Shown here: positions 24,678-34,606 of the stretch, piece by piece
How the letters are laid out: the number at the start of each line of letters is the position of its first letter
Numbering within the stretch: position 1 is the first letter of the stretch
Made by a program: the position numbers and the translations under genes
Notes under the pieces: generated by a model
Databases searched by the model: none
What the model was told of the DNA's origin: nothing
What the model saw: the letters and a program-made list of their open reading frames with translations, nothing else
Source of the DNA: Pseudomonadota bacterium
GTDB taxonomy: Bacteria > Pseudomonadota > Gammaproteobacteria > Acidiferrobacterales > Acidiferrobacteraceae
NCBI GenBank assembly: GCA_021794595.1
Contig: JAJYQN010000102.1
Coordinates: 1-64,000, forward strand
Direction: 5' to 3'
DNA: 64,000 bases

Positions 24678-25025
24678 CCCGCAGCCACCAGCGCCATCGT
24701 CCTACCCCTTCTTTGACCGAAACGTCATACTGTGTCCTCACCGCGAATGGAGGCGACGCGCCGCTCACATTTCACTGGCCGCCCCTTTGCGCAGCCGTAC
24801 GCACGGAACCGAAGGTGCAGACGGATCGCTGACTGAACGGCACCCCGACAACGCATGCCGCGCCCGTGGAGCTATGTTGACATAACGCTTAAAAACCTCC
24901 AATCGCGCCCCTCCAAAGGACCCAAACTTGTCCACACCCGGACTATACTGCATGCAGGAATAGAGGTAGTCTGATCGCCCTGGTTTTCCTAATAATTCCC
25001 CAAAAACTACAAAGGGAGGATGTTC
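24678..25025. other. non-coding stretch between the DinB remnant and ybjQ
   Basis: I see no convincing gene. It holds a TGCATGCA palindrome near 24950, a TATACT box just before it and an AGGGAGG ribosome binding site at the right end for ybjQ. A short minus-strand frame covering part of it has no recognisable protein features. Confidence 0.5.
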
Positions 25026-25346
25026 ATGATCATTGTCACAAGTGAGATTATTGCTGGCCATCGCGTTCGGGAGACCAAGGGACAGTGCTTTGGGGTGGTC
25101 GTGCGTAGTCGTGGTTTGGGAGGCAATATGACAGCGGCCTTTCGCTCCCTCACGGGCGGCGAAATTCCCGAATACACCCAGCTTCTGGAGCAGGCGCGCC
25201 GCCAGGCGGTGGACCGGATGACAAAAAATGCGAAGGCCATGGGCGCAAACGCGGTCGTTATGATGCGCTTTGATTCCTCCGAGGTCGGGCAGACCATGAG
25301 CGAGATTGTCGCCTACGGAACAGCGGTGGTCGTAGAGTCGCTGTAA
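25026..25346 (+). CDS. ybjQ: YbjQ-family (UPF0145) protein
   Basis: The 106-residue protein fits the family in length and motifs: IVTSEIIAGHRVRETKG at the start, then SLTGGEIPEYTQLLEQAR and MGANAVVMMRFDSSEV. The family forms small oligomeric cytoplasmic proteins of unclear function, sometimes called heavy-metal-binding. I use the second ATG because the AGGGAGG site is 7 bases before it and touches the first ATG. Its stop overlaps the start of the next gene (TAATG). Confidence 0.9.
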   Translation: MIIVTSEIIAGHRVRETKGQCFGVVVRSRGLGGNMTAAFRSLTGGEIPEYTQLLEQARRQAVDRMTKNAKAMGANAVVMMRFDSSEVGQTMSEIVAYGTAVVVESL

Positions 25347-25645
25347 TGCTGCGCATCGTCATTTTTTCCATTGGTTGTGGGCTGCTCATCGGGGCGCTTG
25401 TAGCGGTGCGTAGCGGTGACCCTCAGTGGTTCTCGTTTGCGTTGCCAGGCCTTCTTTTGGCGGGCGGCATCCTCATCGAACGCTGGCGCTACAAGCCCAC
25501 ACGCAAAAGCCGCCCTGATCAGCCATGGCAAGCCACGGGCGAACGCTTTGTCGACATGGAAACGAATACGGTTGTGGAGGTTTATTTCGATCCATCGACG
25601 GGCGAGCGGAGCTACGTGGATACCGACCGGCTCGCACCGCCCTAA
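25346..25645 (+). CDS. small inner-membrane protein of unknown function
   Basis: The 99-residue protein has two hydrophobic segments (about residues 2-20 and 28-45), separated by a short turn, then a cytoplasmic or periplasmic tail (MELNT-like ETNTVVEVYFDPSTGERSYV) of 50 residues. It is coupled to ybjQ by a one-base overlap. I know no family for it. Confidence 0.65.
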   Translation: MLRIVIFSIGCGLLIGALVAVRSGDPQWFSFALPGLLLAGGILIERWRYKPTRKSRPDQPWQATGERFVDMETNTVVEVYFDPSTGERSYVDTDRLAPP

Positions 25646-25714
25646 GGAACCCCCGATGCGGTCGTGACCAGACGCCGTACTCTAACGGGTGCACGGGGCC
25701 AAAAGCGCTGCGCG

Positions 25715-25753
25715 CACGGGGTCGCGCTGCGCGCTGTTACTCACGACCCCGTG
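25715..25753 (+). repeat. 10-bp perfect inverted repeat
   Basis: CACGGGGTCG and CGACCCCGTG are separated by 19 bases. No T-tract follows. It may be a weak transcription stop for the ybjQ pair or a remnant of a mobile element near the decayed transposase. Confidence 0.5.
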
Positions 25754-26042
25754 CCACGAGCCTCCGAGGAGACCATAACAGCAAGGGCGGGTGCCACGCA
25801 TTCTATAAGCCCCCAAGCCTCGTCGCATGCATCCCATCCATCGTTTCGGGATATCGCAGTATCAGACACGCCCGGGCAAGACACGCACGGCCCAAGCACA
25901 TATGCGGCGCGACGTCTCGTCATGGCGACGCGCTAGACTTAGGCGCGCGCCATTAACCCGATTGTAGCAATACCAAACATCCTGTAAGTTAATGATGCTA
26001 TTAAGTATTTAACCCCGTTTCTTGCGCTTTTCTGGACCCTGC

Positions 26043-26048
26043 TACACT
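26043..26048 (+). promoter_or_regulatory. possible -10 box placing transcription start at the ATG
   Basis: TACACT lies 7 bases before the start codon of the PilT-like gene and no Shine-Dalgarno is present, so the mRNA may be leaderless. A TTGCGC 15 bases upstream is a weak -35. Confidence 0.3.
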
Positions 26049-26055
26049 TAAGCCC

Positions 26056-27159
26056 ATGACCACGATAGCAGCAACGATAGCTGAGCCCCTAGAATGGCTC
26101 AGTCAGATCCTCGCCGAGGCGACTCGGTTTGGGGCCTCGGATGTCCATTTGCGGGCCCGCAATCATCCGGTACTGCGCATAGATGGTGCTTTGCGCGCTT
26201 TGGACCAAGTACCGAGGCTTACGGCGGAACGGGTGGAAGAGATCGGCATGGCGCTGATGGATACGCGTCAACTCATGCTTTTTGAGCGCGACAATCAGGT
26301 AGATCTGTCGCGTGGTTTCAAGGGAATAGGTCGGGTACGAGCGAATATTTTCCGCCAGCGCGGGACCGTGGCCTTGGTCTTGCGTGTTATCCATAGCGTC
26401 GTGCCGCCGCTTGCGAGCTTGGGCCTCCCCGAGATCGTGGCCAAACTCAGTCATTTGGAGCGGGGTCTGGTGTTGGTGACGGGTTCGAGTGGCTCGGGCA
26501 AGACTACGACACTCGCGGCCCTCGTCAATGAGATCAATGCCCAGCAGACCAAACACGTCTTGACCATTGAGGATCCGATCGAGTTTCTGTTTGCCGAGCA
26601 GAAGTCGTTGATCACCCAGCGCGAAATCGGGATCGATGCCCCGTCTTTTTATGAGGCGATGCGGGCTGCGCTGCGCGAGGACCCAGATGTGATTTTGCTC
26701 GGCGAAATGCGCGATACCGAGACTATAGAGACAGCCCTTAAGGCCGCGGAGACCGGCCATTTCGTGTTGGCGACGGCCCACGCGCCCGCGGCGCCCGAGG
26801 CCGTTAATCGCCTAATCACGGCGTTTCCGGCTGAGGCCCAATCAGCGGTGCGCGTGAAGGTCGCCCAGAATCTGCGGGCCGTCGTCAGCCAGCGCTTACT
26901 TCCGCGGGCTGACGGCCAAGGCCGGGCGGTGGCTTGTGAGGTCTTGACGGTCTCGGGTCTCGCGCGTGAGTTGATTCAGGATCCGGCGCGTATCAAGGAT
27001 CTGCCTGAGCTCTTAAAGCGCGGCAGCATCAGCGAGGGTATGCTGGCCTTCGACGCCTGTTTGTTGGCACTTGTGAAGGCGAAGAGGATTACGCCGGCGA
27101 TCGCGCTACAGTACGCCTCAAGTCCGACCGACCTGCGTCTTAAGATCGAGGGTTTTTAG
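26056..27159 (+). CDS. PilT/PilU-family type IV pilus retraction ATPase
   Basis: The 367-residue ATPase has an N-terminal PAS-like domain (ATRFGASDVHLRARNHPVLRI), Walker A GSSGSGKTTT, the Asp box (LTIEDPIEF), Walker B DPDVILLGEMRD and the His box GHFVLATAHAP. The C-terminal region (SEGMLAFDACLLAL...SPTDLRLKIEGF) resembles PilU, while the PilT AIRNLIRE motif is absent. It stands alone; other pilus genes are not in the window. Retraction ATPases give twitching and surface attachment, plausible for a mineral- or sulfur-colonising cell. It overlaps the convergent next gene by 20 bases. Confidence 0.85.
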   Translation: MTTIAATIAEPLEWLSQILAEATRFGASDVHLRARNHPVLRIDGALRALDQVPRLTAERVEEIGMALMDTRQLMLFERDNQVDLSRGFKGIGRVRANIFRQRGTVALVLRVIHSVVPPLASLGLPEIVAKLSHLERGLVLVTGSSGSGKTTTLAALVNEINAQQTKHVLTIEDPIEFLFAEQKSLITQREIGIDAPSFYEAMRAALREDPDVILLGEMRDTETIETALKAAETGHFVLATAHAPAAPEAVNRLITAFPAEAQSAVRVKVAQNLRAVVSQRLLPRADGQGRAVACEVLTVSGLARELIQDPARIKDLPELLKRGSISEGMLAFDACLLALVKAKRITPAIALQYASSPTDLRLKIEGF

Positions 27160-27694
27160 CCCGCTTCTGGCGCTCCGCGAATTCGCGGAGCGCGGCCTCC
27201 TGTTCTTGGAACGATTTGCCGCGCTTCTTATTCGGGGGCGGCTGACTCTTCAGCGAATGCCCCGCCTGCTCCTGGTCCTTGATCGCCAGATACTCGCTGA
27301 TATCCCGATCTTCGTCGGTATAACGGCCCTGGTAGCCGGGCGGTGGCGTGGCTTTGGGGCTCAACAAGAGGGCGACCCGCAGGGCTTTATTGTAGGCCGT
27401 CAACCGACGGTCTAAAGTCGCTACGTCGATAAGGGCGGCTATTACCATGATCGCGCCAAGGCCCGCCACGTAAGGCCAGGGAGCAAGGGCCGCCGAGGCG
27501 CCAAGGACCAATGAGCCGGCGAGATAGAGTAGTCCCCGACCGCGTTCGCGCAGATAGAAGGCGTGGAGGCCGAGCGGGAACAGGACCCAGAGGCCATAGA
27601 TAAGCGGCCGCTTACGCAGGCGCTTGGTGAGCTCGAGGTTGACGGTCTGGAGGCCGGCCCCGGCAAAATCCCATTGTTTCCAGGCGTTGGTCAT
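27140..27694 (-). CDS. membrane protein with TM2-like segments
   Basis: The 184-residue protein has three or four hydrophobic segments between about residues 30 and 100. The loop FPLGLHAFYLRERGRGLLYL resembles the TM2 domain, a pair of helices around a short turn. A soluble, Lys/Glu-rich C-terminal third (PPPNKKRGKSFQEQEAALRE) follows. Function is unknown. It is divergent from the LysR gene and shares a 60-base promoter gap containing GTATACTA. Confidence 0.7.
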   Translation of the reverse strand: MTNAWKQWDFAGAGLQTVNLELTKRLRKRPLIYGLWVLFPLGLHAFYLRERGRGLLYLAGSLVLGASAALAPWPYVAGLGAIMVIAALIDVATLDRRLTAYNKALRVALLLSPKATPPPGYQGRYTDEDRDISEYLAIKDQEQAGHSLKSQPPPNKKRGKSFQEQEAALREFAERQKRAKNPRS

Positions 27695-27754
27695 AAAAGC
27701 ATTGTATACTATGTGGTCCTATCAAGGGGTCCTACGAGAGGATGGTTGTGAGTC

Positions 27755-28693
27755 ATGGCTGATCGGCGATTACAGGTATTCCATACGGTGGCGCGGCTTT
27801 TGAGCTTCACGAAGGCCGCCGAAACCCTCCACATGACCCAGCCGGCCGTGACCTTTCAGGTGCGGCAACTCGAGGAGTTTTTTAACACCCGCCTTTTCGA
27901 CCGCACCCATAACAGGATTAGTCTCACGACCGCGGGAGAGCGGGTATTCGAGTACGCGGAGAGAATCATTGGTCTCTATAACGAGATGAATATCCGGGTT
28001 CGGGATATCACGGGCGATGTGTCGGGCGTTCTCATTATCGGCGCTAGCACTACGATCGCCGAATATGTTCTTCCGGCCTTGCTCGGGGAGTTCCAGAATC
28101 GGCACCCCGACGTGCGTATTCGTCTCAGCGTTTCGAACTCGCTTGGGATCGTGCATATGGTCGAGAGCAATACCGTCGATATCGGCGTCGTCGAGTCGCC
28201 AATCGCCAATAAGAGCCTCGCCGTCGAGGTCTGTTGGCAAGATCAGCTGGTGTTCATTTGTCGCCCCGACCATCCGCTGGCCGGGGCGAAGAGCGTACCG
28301 GTGCGGGATCTTCTCGAGCTACCGTTTCTGGCGCGCGAGGAGGGCTCGGGTACCCGCGAAGTCATCAGCGACTATCTCGCCCAAAACGCCCTGCAATGGC
28401 ACGACCTCAATCTCAGTATGGAGTTCGGGAGCCCAGAGGCCGTGAAGAGCTCGGTCGAGGGAGGGCTTGGGGTGTCGATCGTTTCGAAGGCGACTGTGGC
28501 GAAAGAGTTGAAGCTCAGGACCCTGGTTGCGCTCCCGCTCGATCCCCCGATCGAGCGGCCATTTTCGTTTGTCTATCAGCGCCAGAAGTTTCGGCTGCGC
28601 GCGGTCGAGGAATTTATGCAATTTATGCGCACGCACTGCGACGAGCAACAGGCGCGCTTGGACGAGGCGTCCTCCAAGGCCTTATCCGTATGA
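27755..28693 (+). CDS. LysR-family transcriptional regulator
   Basis: The 312-residue protein has the N-terminal winged helix-turn-helix (FTKAAETLHMTQPAVTFQVR, then LEEFFNTRLFDRTHN) and a periplasmic-binding-type effector domain from about residue 90. Its overall form is close to the CbbR/YeiE/selenium-associated group, but I cannot assign the ligand. The gene is coupled by ATGA to a glutamine-amidotransferase-like gene and divergent from the TM2-like gene, which are the natural candidates for regulation. Confidence 0.9.
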   Translation: MADRRLQVFHTVARLLSFTKAAETLHMTQPAVTFQVRQLEEFFNTRLFDRTHNRISLTTAGERVFEYAERIIGLYNEMNIRVRDITGDVSGVLIIGASTTIAEYVLPALLGEFQNRHPDVRIRLSVSNSLGIVHMVESNTVDIGVVESPIANKSLAVEVCWQDQLVFICRPDHPLAGAKSVPVRDLLELPFLAREEGSGTREVISDYLAQNALQWHDLNLSMEFGSPEAVKSSVEGGLGVSIVSKATVAKELKLRTLVALPLDPPIERPFSFVYQRQKFRLRAVEEFMQFMRTHCDEQQARLDEASSKALSV

Positions 28694-29430
28694 AGCAGTT
28701 TGCCGTCATTCAGCACACGTACTCGGAATTCTTGGGGCTCATCGAGAACCAGCTCGAAAAGCGCGATATCGGCTTCGCTTATTTCCGGCCGTTCGTAGGC
28801 CAGGACTTGCCGGGCAGCGCCGGCCCGTTTGACGCGCTTTTTATATTGGGCGGCCAGCACCCGCCAGGCGACCATAAGAACAACACTTGGCACGACGACG
28901 AACTGAAACTGCTCGGCATTTTTCGGGAAGCGAAGCGCCCGGCCGTCGGTCTTGGCTATGGCGCGCTCTTGGTGGCCGAATATGAAGGGGCCGAGCTTTC
29001 GAGTGAACCCTTGCATAACGCCTACTGGACTACGGCCCACAAGACCCAGGCCGGTCAGGGCGATGCGCTCGCGCAAGCGGTAGACGGGCGGCCGGTGCTG
29101 GTGATGGCGAACGGCGGCGCCACGCTCCCGGCCGGGCTTGAGCCGATCGTAGTCGACGACGACGGCCGCTGGATCGCGATTCGCCCAGATCCCCTGGCCT
29201 ACGGTCTTTTGTTTCGTCCGGAATTAAAGCCCGGCATGATTGAAGATATGATCATGGAGGCCAAGCGCAAGACGCCGGCCGATATCGCCGAGCTGTTGGC
29301 TCAGGCGCGCCACCATTGGCAGGATATGCAGCAGACGACAGATCAGGTGATCGTGGCCCTAGTCAAAGAGCTCGATCTCATGGCCGAGCGTCGCAAGATG
29401 CCAGTCTTTCGTTTAAATGTCAGCGAGTAA
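28690..29430 (+). CDS. class I glutamine amidotransferase-like protein lacking the catalytic cysteine
   Basis: From the ATG that overlaps the LysR stop the protein has 246 residues. A longer frame opens far upstream but runs within the LysR gene and is not real. It shows the amidotransferase layout: DALFILGGQHPPGDH, then AVGLGYGALLVAEYEG where active members have a G-x-C-x-G nucleophile elbow, then a C-terminal half. Tyr replaces the nucleophilic Cys, so glutaminase activity is not expected. A role as a binding or sensor protein for the neighbouring LysR is inference. Confidence 0.7.
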   Translation: MKQFAVIQHTYSEFLGLIENQLEKRDIGFAYFRPFVGQDLPGSAGPFDALFILGGQHPPGDHKNNTWHDDELKLLGIFREAKRPAVGLGYGALLVAEYEGAELSSEPLHNAYWTTAHKTQAGQGDALAQAVDGRPVLVMANGGATLPAGLEPIVVDDDGRWIAIRPDPLAYGLLFRPELKPGMIEDMIMEAKRKTPADIAELLAQARHHWQDMQQTTDQVIVALVKELDLMAERRKMPVFRLNVSE

Positions 29431-29433
29431 GGT

Positions 29434-29778
29434 ATGGATCGCCTCGAAAAACGCGTACTCACGATAGTCCGCGATTTGCCCGAAGACGCGCAGGCCCAGG
29501 TGCTTGCGTTTGCTGAATTTCTGCACAGTCGCCTGGCTATTCCGGCGGCGCCCACCGAGCCTGTCGCGATTCCGCGTCCTGGTGACGAGAGCGTGGTGAA
29601 GGCCATCAAGCGGCTGGCGGCCACCTACCCGATGTTGGACCGCGGTAAGATGTTAAACGAGACCTCGACGCTCATGACTCAGAACGTTTTGGGGGGGAGG
29701 GAGACAGTCGAGGTCATTAACGATCTTGAGGCCCTGTTTCGGGCCCATTTCGAGGCCTACCGGAAGTCCCAGGGTTAG
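29434..29778 (+). CDS. unknown 114-residue protein with DUF2281-like start
   Basis: The first 35 residues (LTIVRDLPEDAQAQVLAFAEFLHSRLA) resemble the helical start of DUF2281-type antitoxin-like proteins. The rest, with AIKRLAATYPMLDRGKM and VEVINDLEALFRAHFEAYRK, is helical and unrecognised. It begins 3 bases after the preceding stop, so it belongs to the LysR operon. No toxin-like partner is adjacent. Confidence 0.65.
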   Translation: MDRLEKRVLTIVRDLPEDAQAQVLAFAEFLHSRLAIPAAPTEPVAIPRPGDESVVKAIKRLAATYPMLDRGKMLNETSTLMTQNVLGGRETVEVINDLEALFRAHFEAYRKSQG

Positions 29779-29813
29779 CGGTCGTTTCCTACTCTGATAC
29801 ACTCGCCGCCTCT

Positions 29814-30434
29814 ATGACGACACGCGTTAAAATTTGTGGCATCACCCGCTTAGTCGATGCGGAAGGCGCGGTGGCGGCGGGCGCGCAGGCCATCGGCCTC
29901 GTTTTTTACGGACAGAGTCCGCGAGTCGTGGATATCAAGATCGCGCGGGCCATTGTGGCATCGCTCCCGCCGTTTGTGGCAAGCGTGGCGCTATTTGTGA
30001 ATGCGCCAGCCGATGAGATCGCCAGGATCGTGGATTACGTGCAGCCCACGAGCCTGCAGTTTCACGGGGCGGAGTCGCCCGAGGACTGTGCCTTGCATGG
30101 TCTACCTTACCTTAAGGCCATACGGATGACCGACGATGTCGACTTACTTGCTGCCGAACGCCGGTATGAGACGGCGCAAGGCCTGTTGCTTGACACCTAC
30201 CAGAGGGACCGCCCCGGCGGAACCGGAAGGGTATTTGATTGGGGTCGGGTACCGCCCACCCTTCGTAAGCCCGTGATCCTCGCGGGGGGGCTCGATGCCG
30301 ATAATGTCCAGGCGGCGATTACCGCGGTACACCCCTACGCGGTCGATGTGAGCGGTGGGGTGGAGAGTGCGCCCGGCATCAAGGATCGGGGGCGGATGCA
30401 AGGGTTTTGTCGCCGAGTACAGGAGGTATCGTGA
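29814..30434 (+). CDS. trpF: phosphoribosylanthranilate isomerase
   Basis: The 206-residue TIM-barrel enzyme opens with [20 protein letters not shown], where Cys7 is the catalytic base region. It continues with YGQSPRVV and [16 protein letters not shown], typical for TrpF. It converts phosphoribosylanthranilate to CdRP in tryptophan synthesis. It leads the trpFBA-accD-folC run, overlapping trpB in GTGA. TACACT about 10 bases upstream of the ATG is promoter-like. Confidence 0.95.
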   Translation: MTTRVKICGITRLVDAEGAVAAGAQAIGLVFYGQSPRVVDIKIARAIVASLPPFVASVALFVNAPADEIARIVDYVQPTSLQFHGAESPEDCALHGLPYLKAIRMTDDVDLLAAERRYETAQGLLLDTYQRDRPGGTGRVFDWGRVPPTLRKPVILAGGLDADNVQAAITAVHPYAVDVSGGVESAPGIKDRGRMQGFCRRVQEVS

Positions 30435-31639
30435 GTTACGACCAACCGGACGAACGCGGCCATTTCGGGGTGTATGGGGGACAATTTGTCGCGGAGACCC
30501 TGATGGGTCCGCTGGCGCTCCTCACCGAGGCCTATGAGAACGCGCGCCGAGATCCGGCCTTTCAGGCGGAATTGGCCGCCGATTTTAAGGATTACATCGG
30601 GCGCCCCTCGCCCCTCTATTGGGCGCGCCGTCTGAGCGCCGAAGTGGGTGGGGCGCGCATTTATTTAAAGCGCGAGGACCTGAATCATACCGGCGCGCAC
30701 AAGGTTAATAACACCATAGGACAAGCCCTGCTCGCCAAGCGCATGGGCAAGAAGCGCCTCATCGCCGAGACCGGGGCCGGTCAGCACGGTGTGGCGACGG
30801 CGACGGTGGCCGCTCGACTCGGGCTATCCTGCGCTATCTACATGGGCGCCGAGGATATTGCGCGTCAGGCCCCGAACGTGCGGCGCATGCGGCTTTTGGG
30901 TGCCGAAGTGGTGAGCGTGACGCTCGGCTCGCGGACCTTGAAGGACGCCATGAACGAGGCGATGCGCGATTGGGCGACCACCGTGGACGACACCTTTTAT
31001 GTCATAGGATCGGTGAGTGGTCCTCATCCGTACCCGATGATGGTGCGCGACTTTCAGGCGGTGATCGGACGGGAGGCGCGCGCGCAGATCTTAGAACAGG
31101 AAGGGCGCTTGCCCGAGGCGCTCGTGGCCTGCGTAGGGGGCGGTTCCAATGCCATGGGGCTCTTTTACGCCTTTTTGGAGGATCGGGGTGTTGCCCTGTA
31201 TGGGGTCGAGGCGGCCGGGGCGGGTCTCGATTCGGGACGCCACGCGGCCCCCTTGACGACCGGGGCCGGGCGCGGGGTGCTCCATGGGACGCGCAGCTAT
31301 CTGATGTTTGATGGCGATGGCCAGATTTCCGGTACCCACTCTATTTCCGCGGGCCTTGATTATCCCGGTGTAGGTCCGGAGCATGCTTGGCTTAAGGATA
31401 GCGGCCGAGCCCACTACGTCGCGGTCGACGATAAGGCCGCTCTGGCGGCCTTTCATCGTTTGACTCGGCTCGAGGGGATCTTGCCGGCCCTGGAATCAAG
31501 TCATGCGCTGGCCTATGCCGAGGAACTCGCGGTGAAGCTCGGGCCTAAGGCCGCGATTGTGGTCAATCTCTCGGGTCGCGGCGACAAAGATGTCGAAACG
31601 GTAGCAGCCCACGAGGGGACAGTGTCGTGTCACGGCTAA
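30431..31639 (+). CDS. trpB: tryptophan synthase beta chain
   Basis: I choose the GTG with an AGGAGG site and the family N-terminus ([20 protein letters not shown]), giving 402 residues; the longer frame starts inside trpF. The PLP lysine is in [11 protein letters not shown] (Lys91). The GGGSNAMG phosphate loop and a closing LSGRGDKD follow. It makes tryptophan from indole and serine. It overlaps trpF before and trpA after. Confidence 0.97.
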   Translation: MSYDQPDERGHFGVYGGQFVAETLMGPLALLTEAYENARRDPAFQAELAADFKDYIGRPSPLYWARRLSAEVGGARIYLKREDLNHTGAHKVNNTIGQALLAKRMGKKRLIAETGAGQHGVATATVAARLGLSCAIYMGAEDIARQAPNVRRMRLLGAEVVSVTLGSRTLKDAMNEAMRDWATTVDDTFYVIGSVSGPHPYPMMVRDFQAVIGREARAQILEQEGRLPEALVACVGGGSNAMGLFYAFLEDRGVALYGVEAAGAGLDSGRHAAPLTTGAGRGVLHGTRSYLMFDGDGQISGTHSISAGLDYPGVGPEHAWLKDSGRAHYVAVDDKAALAAFHRLTRLEGILPALESSHALAYAEELAVKLGPKAAIVVNLSGRGDKDVETVAAHEGTVSCHG

Positions 31640-32442
31640 AGACAGTATTCTCGAAGCTAAAGGGCCGACGCTGCGCCTTGATTCCGTTTATCACAGGAGG
31701 CGATCCGGCCGCTTCTGTGACCGCCCCCTTGATGCATGCCTTGGTCCGGGCGGGGGCCGATGCCCTCGAGGTGGGTATGCCGTTTTCTGACCCGATGGCC
31801 GATGGCCCGGCGATCCAGATGGGCCATCAACGGGCCTTGGCTCAAGGCGTTACGACCCAGGCGGTCTTGCAGATGGTCGCGGACTTCCGGCGCGACGATG
31901 AGACGACGCCGGTCATTCTCATGGGGTACGTGAATCCGGTCGAAACCATGGGCTACGATGTTTTTGCCCGGCGAAGTAGCGAGGCGGGTGTAGACGGGGT
32001 CATTTTGGTGGATTTGCCCCCGGAAGAGGCGCAGGTCTGGCGGGCCGCCGCAAGCGGTGTGGGTCTTGATACCATTTTCCTGCTCGCGCCCACGACGACA
32101 AGGGATCGAATGGCGCGCATTAGTGCAGCGTCTTCGGGTTTTCTCTATTATGTGGCTTTAAAGGGCGTCACGGGGGCTGGACATTTGGACATAGGCGAGG
32201 TCGAGGCCAAGATTGCCTCGGTGCGCGCGGTCACGGGGCTCCCGGTGGGGGTCGGTTTTGGTATCCGTGATGCCGAATCGGCCGCTCAGCTCGCGAAGGT
32301 GGCGGACGCCGTCATTGTGGGGAGCGCGATCGTGGAAAGAATAGCTCAGGCGGCCGGTCCGGATGAAGCGGTACGGAACGCGGCGGCGTTTGTGCGCAGC
32401 CTGCGCTCCGCCCTCCCGACGCGCGAGGCAAGCCCGGTATGA
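31627..32442 (+). CDS. trpA: tryptophan synthase alpha chain
   Basis: The 271-residue TIM barrel has [11 protein letters not shown] and [17 protein letters not shown], which holds the catalytic Glu and Asp, followed by [15 protein letters not shown] and GVTGAG. It cleaves indole-3-glycerol phosphate and channels indole to TrpB. GTG start inside the trpB 3' end; ATGA overlap with accD. Confidence 0.97.
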   Translation: MSRLKTVFSKLKGRRCALIPFITGGDPAASVTAPLMHALVRAGADALEVGMPFSDPMADGPAIQMGHQRALAQGVTTQAVLQMVADFRRDDETTPVILMGYVNPVETMGYDVFARRSSEAGVDGVILVDLPPEEAQVWRAAASGVGLDTIFLLAPTTTRDRMARISAASSGFLYYVALKGVTGAGHLDIGEVEAKIASVRAVTGLPVGVGFGIRDAESAAQLAKVADAVIVGSAIVERIAQAAGPDEAVRNAAAFVRSLRSALPTREASPV

Positions 32443-33332
32443 ACTGGTTCGATAAGCTTTTACCGCCCAAGATCAAAAGTCGCGGGATCGTCAAGAAGGC
32501 GGTCCCGGAAGGGCTGTGGAGTAAATGTTCGGCGTGCAGCAGCGTCCTCTACCACGCCGAGATCGAGAAGAATGTGAGCGTATGTCCCCGTTGCGATCAC
32601 CATATGCGCATCTGCGCCCGCAAGCGCCTGGCGGCGTTTCTTGATGCCGGGGAGTGCGTCGAAATCGGAGCTAATCTCGAGCCTGTCGATTTTCTCAAAT
32701 TCAAGGATAGTAAGCGCTACAAGGATCGTCTGGTCGACGCCAATAAGGCGACCGGCGAGTCCGAGGCCTTGGTGGTCACGAAGGGGCGTCTCCACGGACT
32801 GTCTTTGGTGGCCGCTGCGTTCGAATTCGGGTTTATGGGCGGCTCTATGGGTTCGGTCGTAGGTGAGCGCTTTGTGCGGGGTGTCGATATCTGTCTTAGT
32901 GAACGCTTACCGTTTGTCTGTTTTGCCGCAAGCGGTGGGGCGCGGATGCAGGAGGGTCTCACCTCGCTCATGCAGATGGCGAAGACCAGTGCCGCCCTGG
33001 CGCGCATGGCCGACGAATCCCTGCCCTTCATTTCTGTGCTCACAGACCCGACCATGGGCGGCGTTTCGGCAAGCTTTGCGATGTTGGGTGACGTGGTCAT
33101 AGCCGAGCCCAAGGCGCTGATCGGTTTCGCCGGCCCCCGGGTGATTGAGCAGACGGTTCGCGAGACCCTGCCCGAGGGCTTTCAGCGATCGGAGTTTCTG
33201 CTTGATCACGGCGCCCTCGATATGATCGTCCATCGTCATAAATTGCGCGCTACCATCGCCCGCTTGTTGTCGATAATGTTAAACAGGCCGGTTACCCCCA
33301 ACACCCCTTGCGCCCTACCCAAAGAAGCCTGA
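32439..33332 (+). CDS. accD: acetyl-CoA carboxylase carboxyltransferase beta subunit
   Basis: The 297-residue protein starts [10 protein letters not shown] and has the zinc ribbon Cys30, Cys33, Cys49 and Cys52. The crotonase-like carboxyltransferase domain follows ([16 protein letters not shown] and [13 protein letters not shown]). AccD joins AccA to make malonyl-CoA. The trpA-accD-folC order is a common gammaproteobacterial arrangement. Its end overlaps folC by 25 bases. Confidence 0.97.
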   Translation: MNWFDKLLPPKIKSRGIVKKAVPEGLWSKCSACSSVLYHAEIEKNVSVCPRCDHHMRICARKRLAAFLDAGECVEIGANLEPVDFLKFKDSKRYKDRLVDANKATGESEALVVTKGRLHGLSLVAAAFEFGFMGGSMGSVVGERFVRGVDICLSERLPFVCFAASGGARMQEGLTSLMQMAKTSAALARMADESLPFISVLTDPTMGGVSASFAMLGDVVIAEPKALIGFAGPRVIEQTVRETLPEGFQRSEFLLDHGALDMIVHRHKLRATIARLLSIMLNRPVTPNTPCALPKEA

Positions 33333-34606
33333 GCCCGACGAATCTCAGAGAGTGGTTGGCTTATGTCGAGCGCCTGCATGCGCGCGAGATCGAGCTCGGT
33401 CTCGATCGACTGCGCGCCGTCTATGCGCGCCTGCCCCCGCTCCCTTGTCCTGCCATTACGGTCGCGGGAACCAACGGGAAGGGCTCGACCACCGCTTTTT
33501 TGGAGGCGATTTACCTTGCGGCCGGCTATAAGACCGGGGCGTATTTCTCCCCGCATTTGGTGCGCTATAACGAACGCGTGCGCATCTGCGGGCGCGAGGT
33601 GGAAGACGAGGATCTGTGCGCGGCCTTTACCCTAGTCGAGGCCGCCCGCGCCGACGTGTCCCTGACCTATTTCGAGTTTGGAACCCTGGTCGCGCTGGTG
33701 TTGTTTGCCCAGGCGGCGCCGGACGTGGTGATTCTGGAGGTCGGTCTCGGCGGCCGGCTCGATGCGGTCAACATCATCGATGCCGCAGTGTCGATCGTGG
33801 TGTCGGTGGGCACCGACCATCAAGACTGGTTGGGTCCCGACCGCGAGACGATCGGGCGGGAGAAGGCCGGGGTTTTTCGCGGGGGACGCCCGGCGGTGAT
33901 CGGTTTTGATGTGTCGAAGAGCGTGCTCGGCGAAGCAATCGCCAAAGGCGCCCTACCGGTGGTCGCCAACCGGGATTTTTGGTACACGGCCGACCATTAC
34001 CAGTGGCGCTACACCGGCGTAAGAGGGTCCCGCGATCTCCCTTATCCGGCGCTTCGCGGGAGCTACCAGCTGGACAACGCCGCATGTGCGCTGAGTGCTA
34101 TCGATCTCTTGACGGCGCTACCGGTCAGTGCCGGGGCCGTGCGCCAGGGCCTCCAAGACGTGCGCCTGGCGGCGCGTTTCCAAAGCCTGCCCGGAAGCCC
34201 GCGGGTTATCCTCGATGTGGCCCATAATGAGGAGGCGGCCGTGACCCTCGCCCAAGCCCTGAAGGAGCAACCAGTCGTGGGCCGGACGCTCGCGGTGGTC
34301 GGCATGTTCAAGGACAAACCGATCGCCGGTGTCTTCCGGGCCCTCTTAGATTCGTGTGACGATTGGTTTGTGGCGACGCTCACCGATCCGCGCGGGGCCG
34401 ATGGCGCTTATCTGGCCGCGCAGCTCGCCTTGTTTCAGCGCCAGGCGCGCGGCGTTTATCAAGACCCGGTGAGCGCTTTTCGGGCCGCGCGAGCGGCGGC
34501 TTTGGCGGATGATAGGATCGTAGTTTTTGGGTCCTTCAAGACAGTCGGTGCTATACTTGAGGCTGAGGCGGGCGAGGGGGCGGGTGGTGGAGGAAAAGCC
34601 ATTTGA
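33308..34606 (+). CDS. folC: bifunctional folylpolyglutamate/dihydrofolate synthase
   Basis: The 432-residue Mur-ligase-family enzyme has the P-loop [15 protein letters not shown], then [14 protein letters not shown] and [15 protein letters not shown], and a C-terminal domain with [10 protein letters not shown]. It adds glutamate to dihydropteroate and folates. The TTG start overlaps the accD end; the N-terminus ([22 protein letters not shown]) aligns with the usual start, and no better in-frame ATG exists. Confidence 0.94.
   Translation: MRPTQRSLSPTNLREWLAYVERLHAREIELGLDRLRAVYARLPPLPCPAITVAGTNGKGSTTAFLEAIYLAAGYKTGAYFSPHLVRYNERVRICGREVEDEDLCAAFTLVEAARADVSLTYFEFGTLVALVLFAQAAPDVVILEVGLGGRLDAVNIIDAAVSIVVSVGTDHQDWLGPDRETIGREKAGVFRGGRPAVIGFDVSKSVLGEAIAKGALPVVANRDFWYTADHYQWRYTGVRGSRDLPYPALRGSYQLDNAACALSAIDLLTALPVSAGAVRQGLQDVRLAARFQSLPGSPRVILDVAHNEEAAVTLAQALKEQPVVGRTLAVVGMFKDKPIAGVFRALLDSCDDWFVATLTDPRGADGAYLAAQLALFQRQARGVYQDPVSAFRAARAAALADDRIVVFGSFKTVGAILEAEAGEGAGGGGKAI

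Larger units (their letters stand above)
25646..26055. other. 410-base gap without a gene before the PilT-like gene
   Basis: The left part holds the inverted repeat listed separately. The right 90 bases are AT-rich, with a TACACT box 7 bases before the ATG of the PilT-like gene. Short frames here have no protein-like composition. Confidence 0.5.

Noticed and set aside
24765..25061. 98-codon minus-strand frame upstream of ybjQ
   Set aside because: It overlaps the ybjQ start and no family or ribosome binding site supports it.
28234..28689. Upstream extension of the amidotransferase-like frame
   Set aside because: It lies in the LysR gene in another frame; the ATG at 28690 has ATGA coupling and starts the conserved part.
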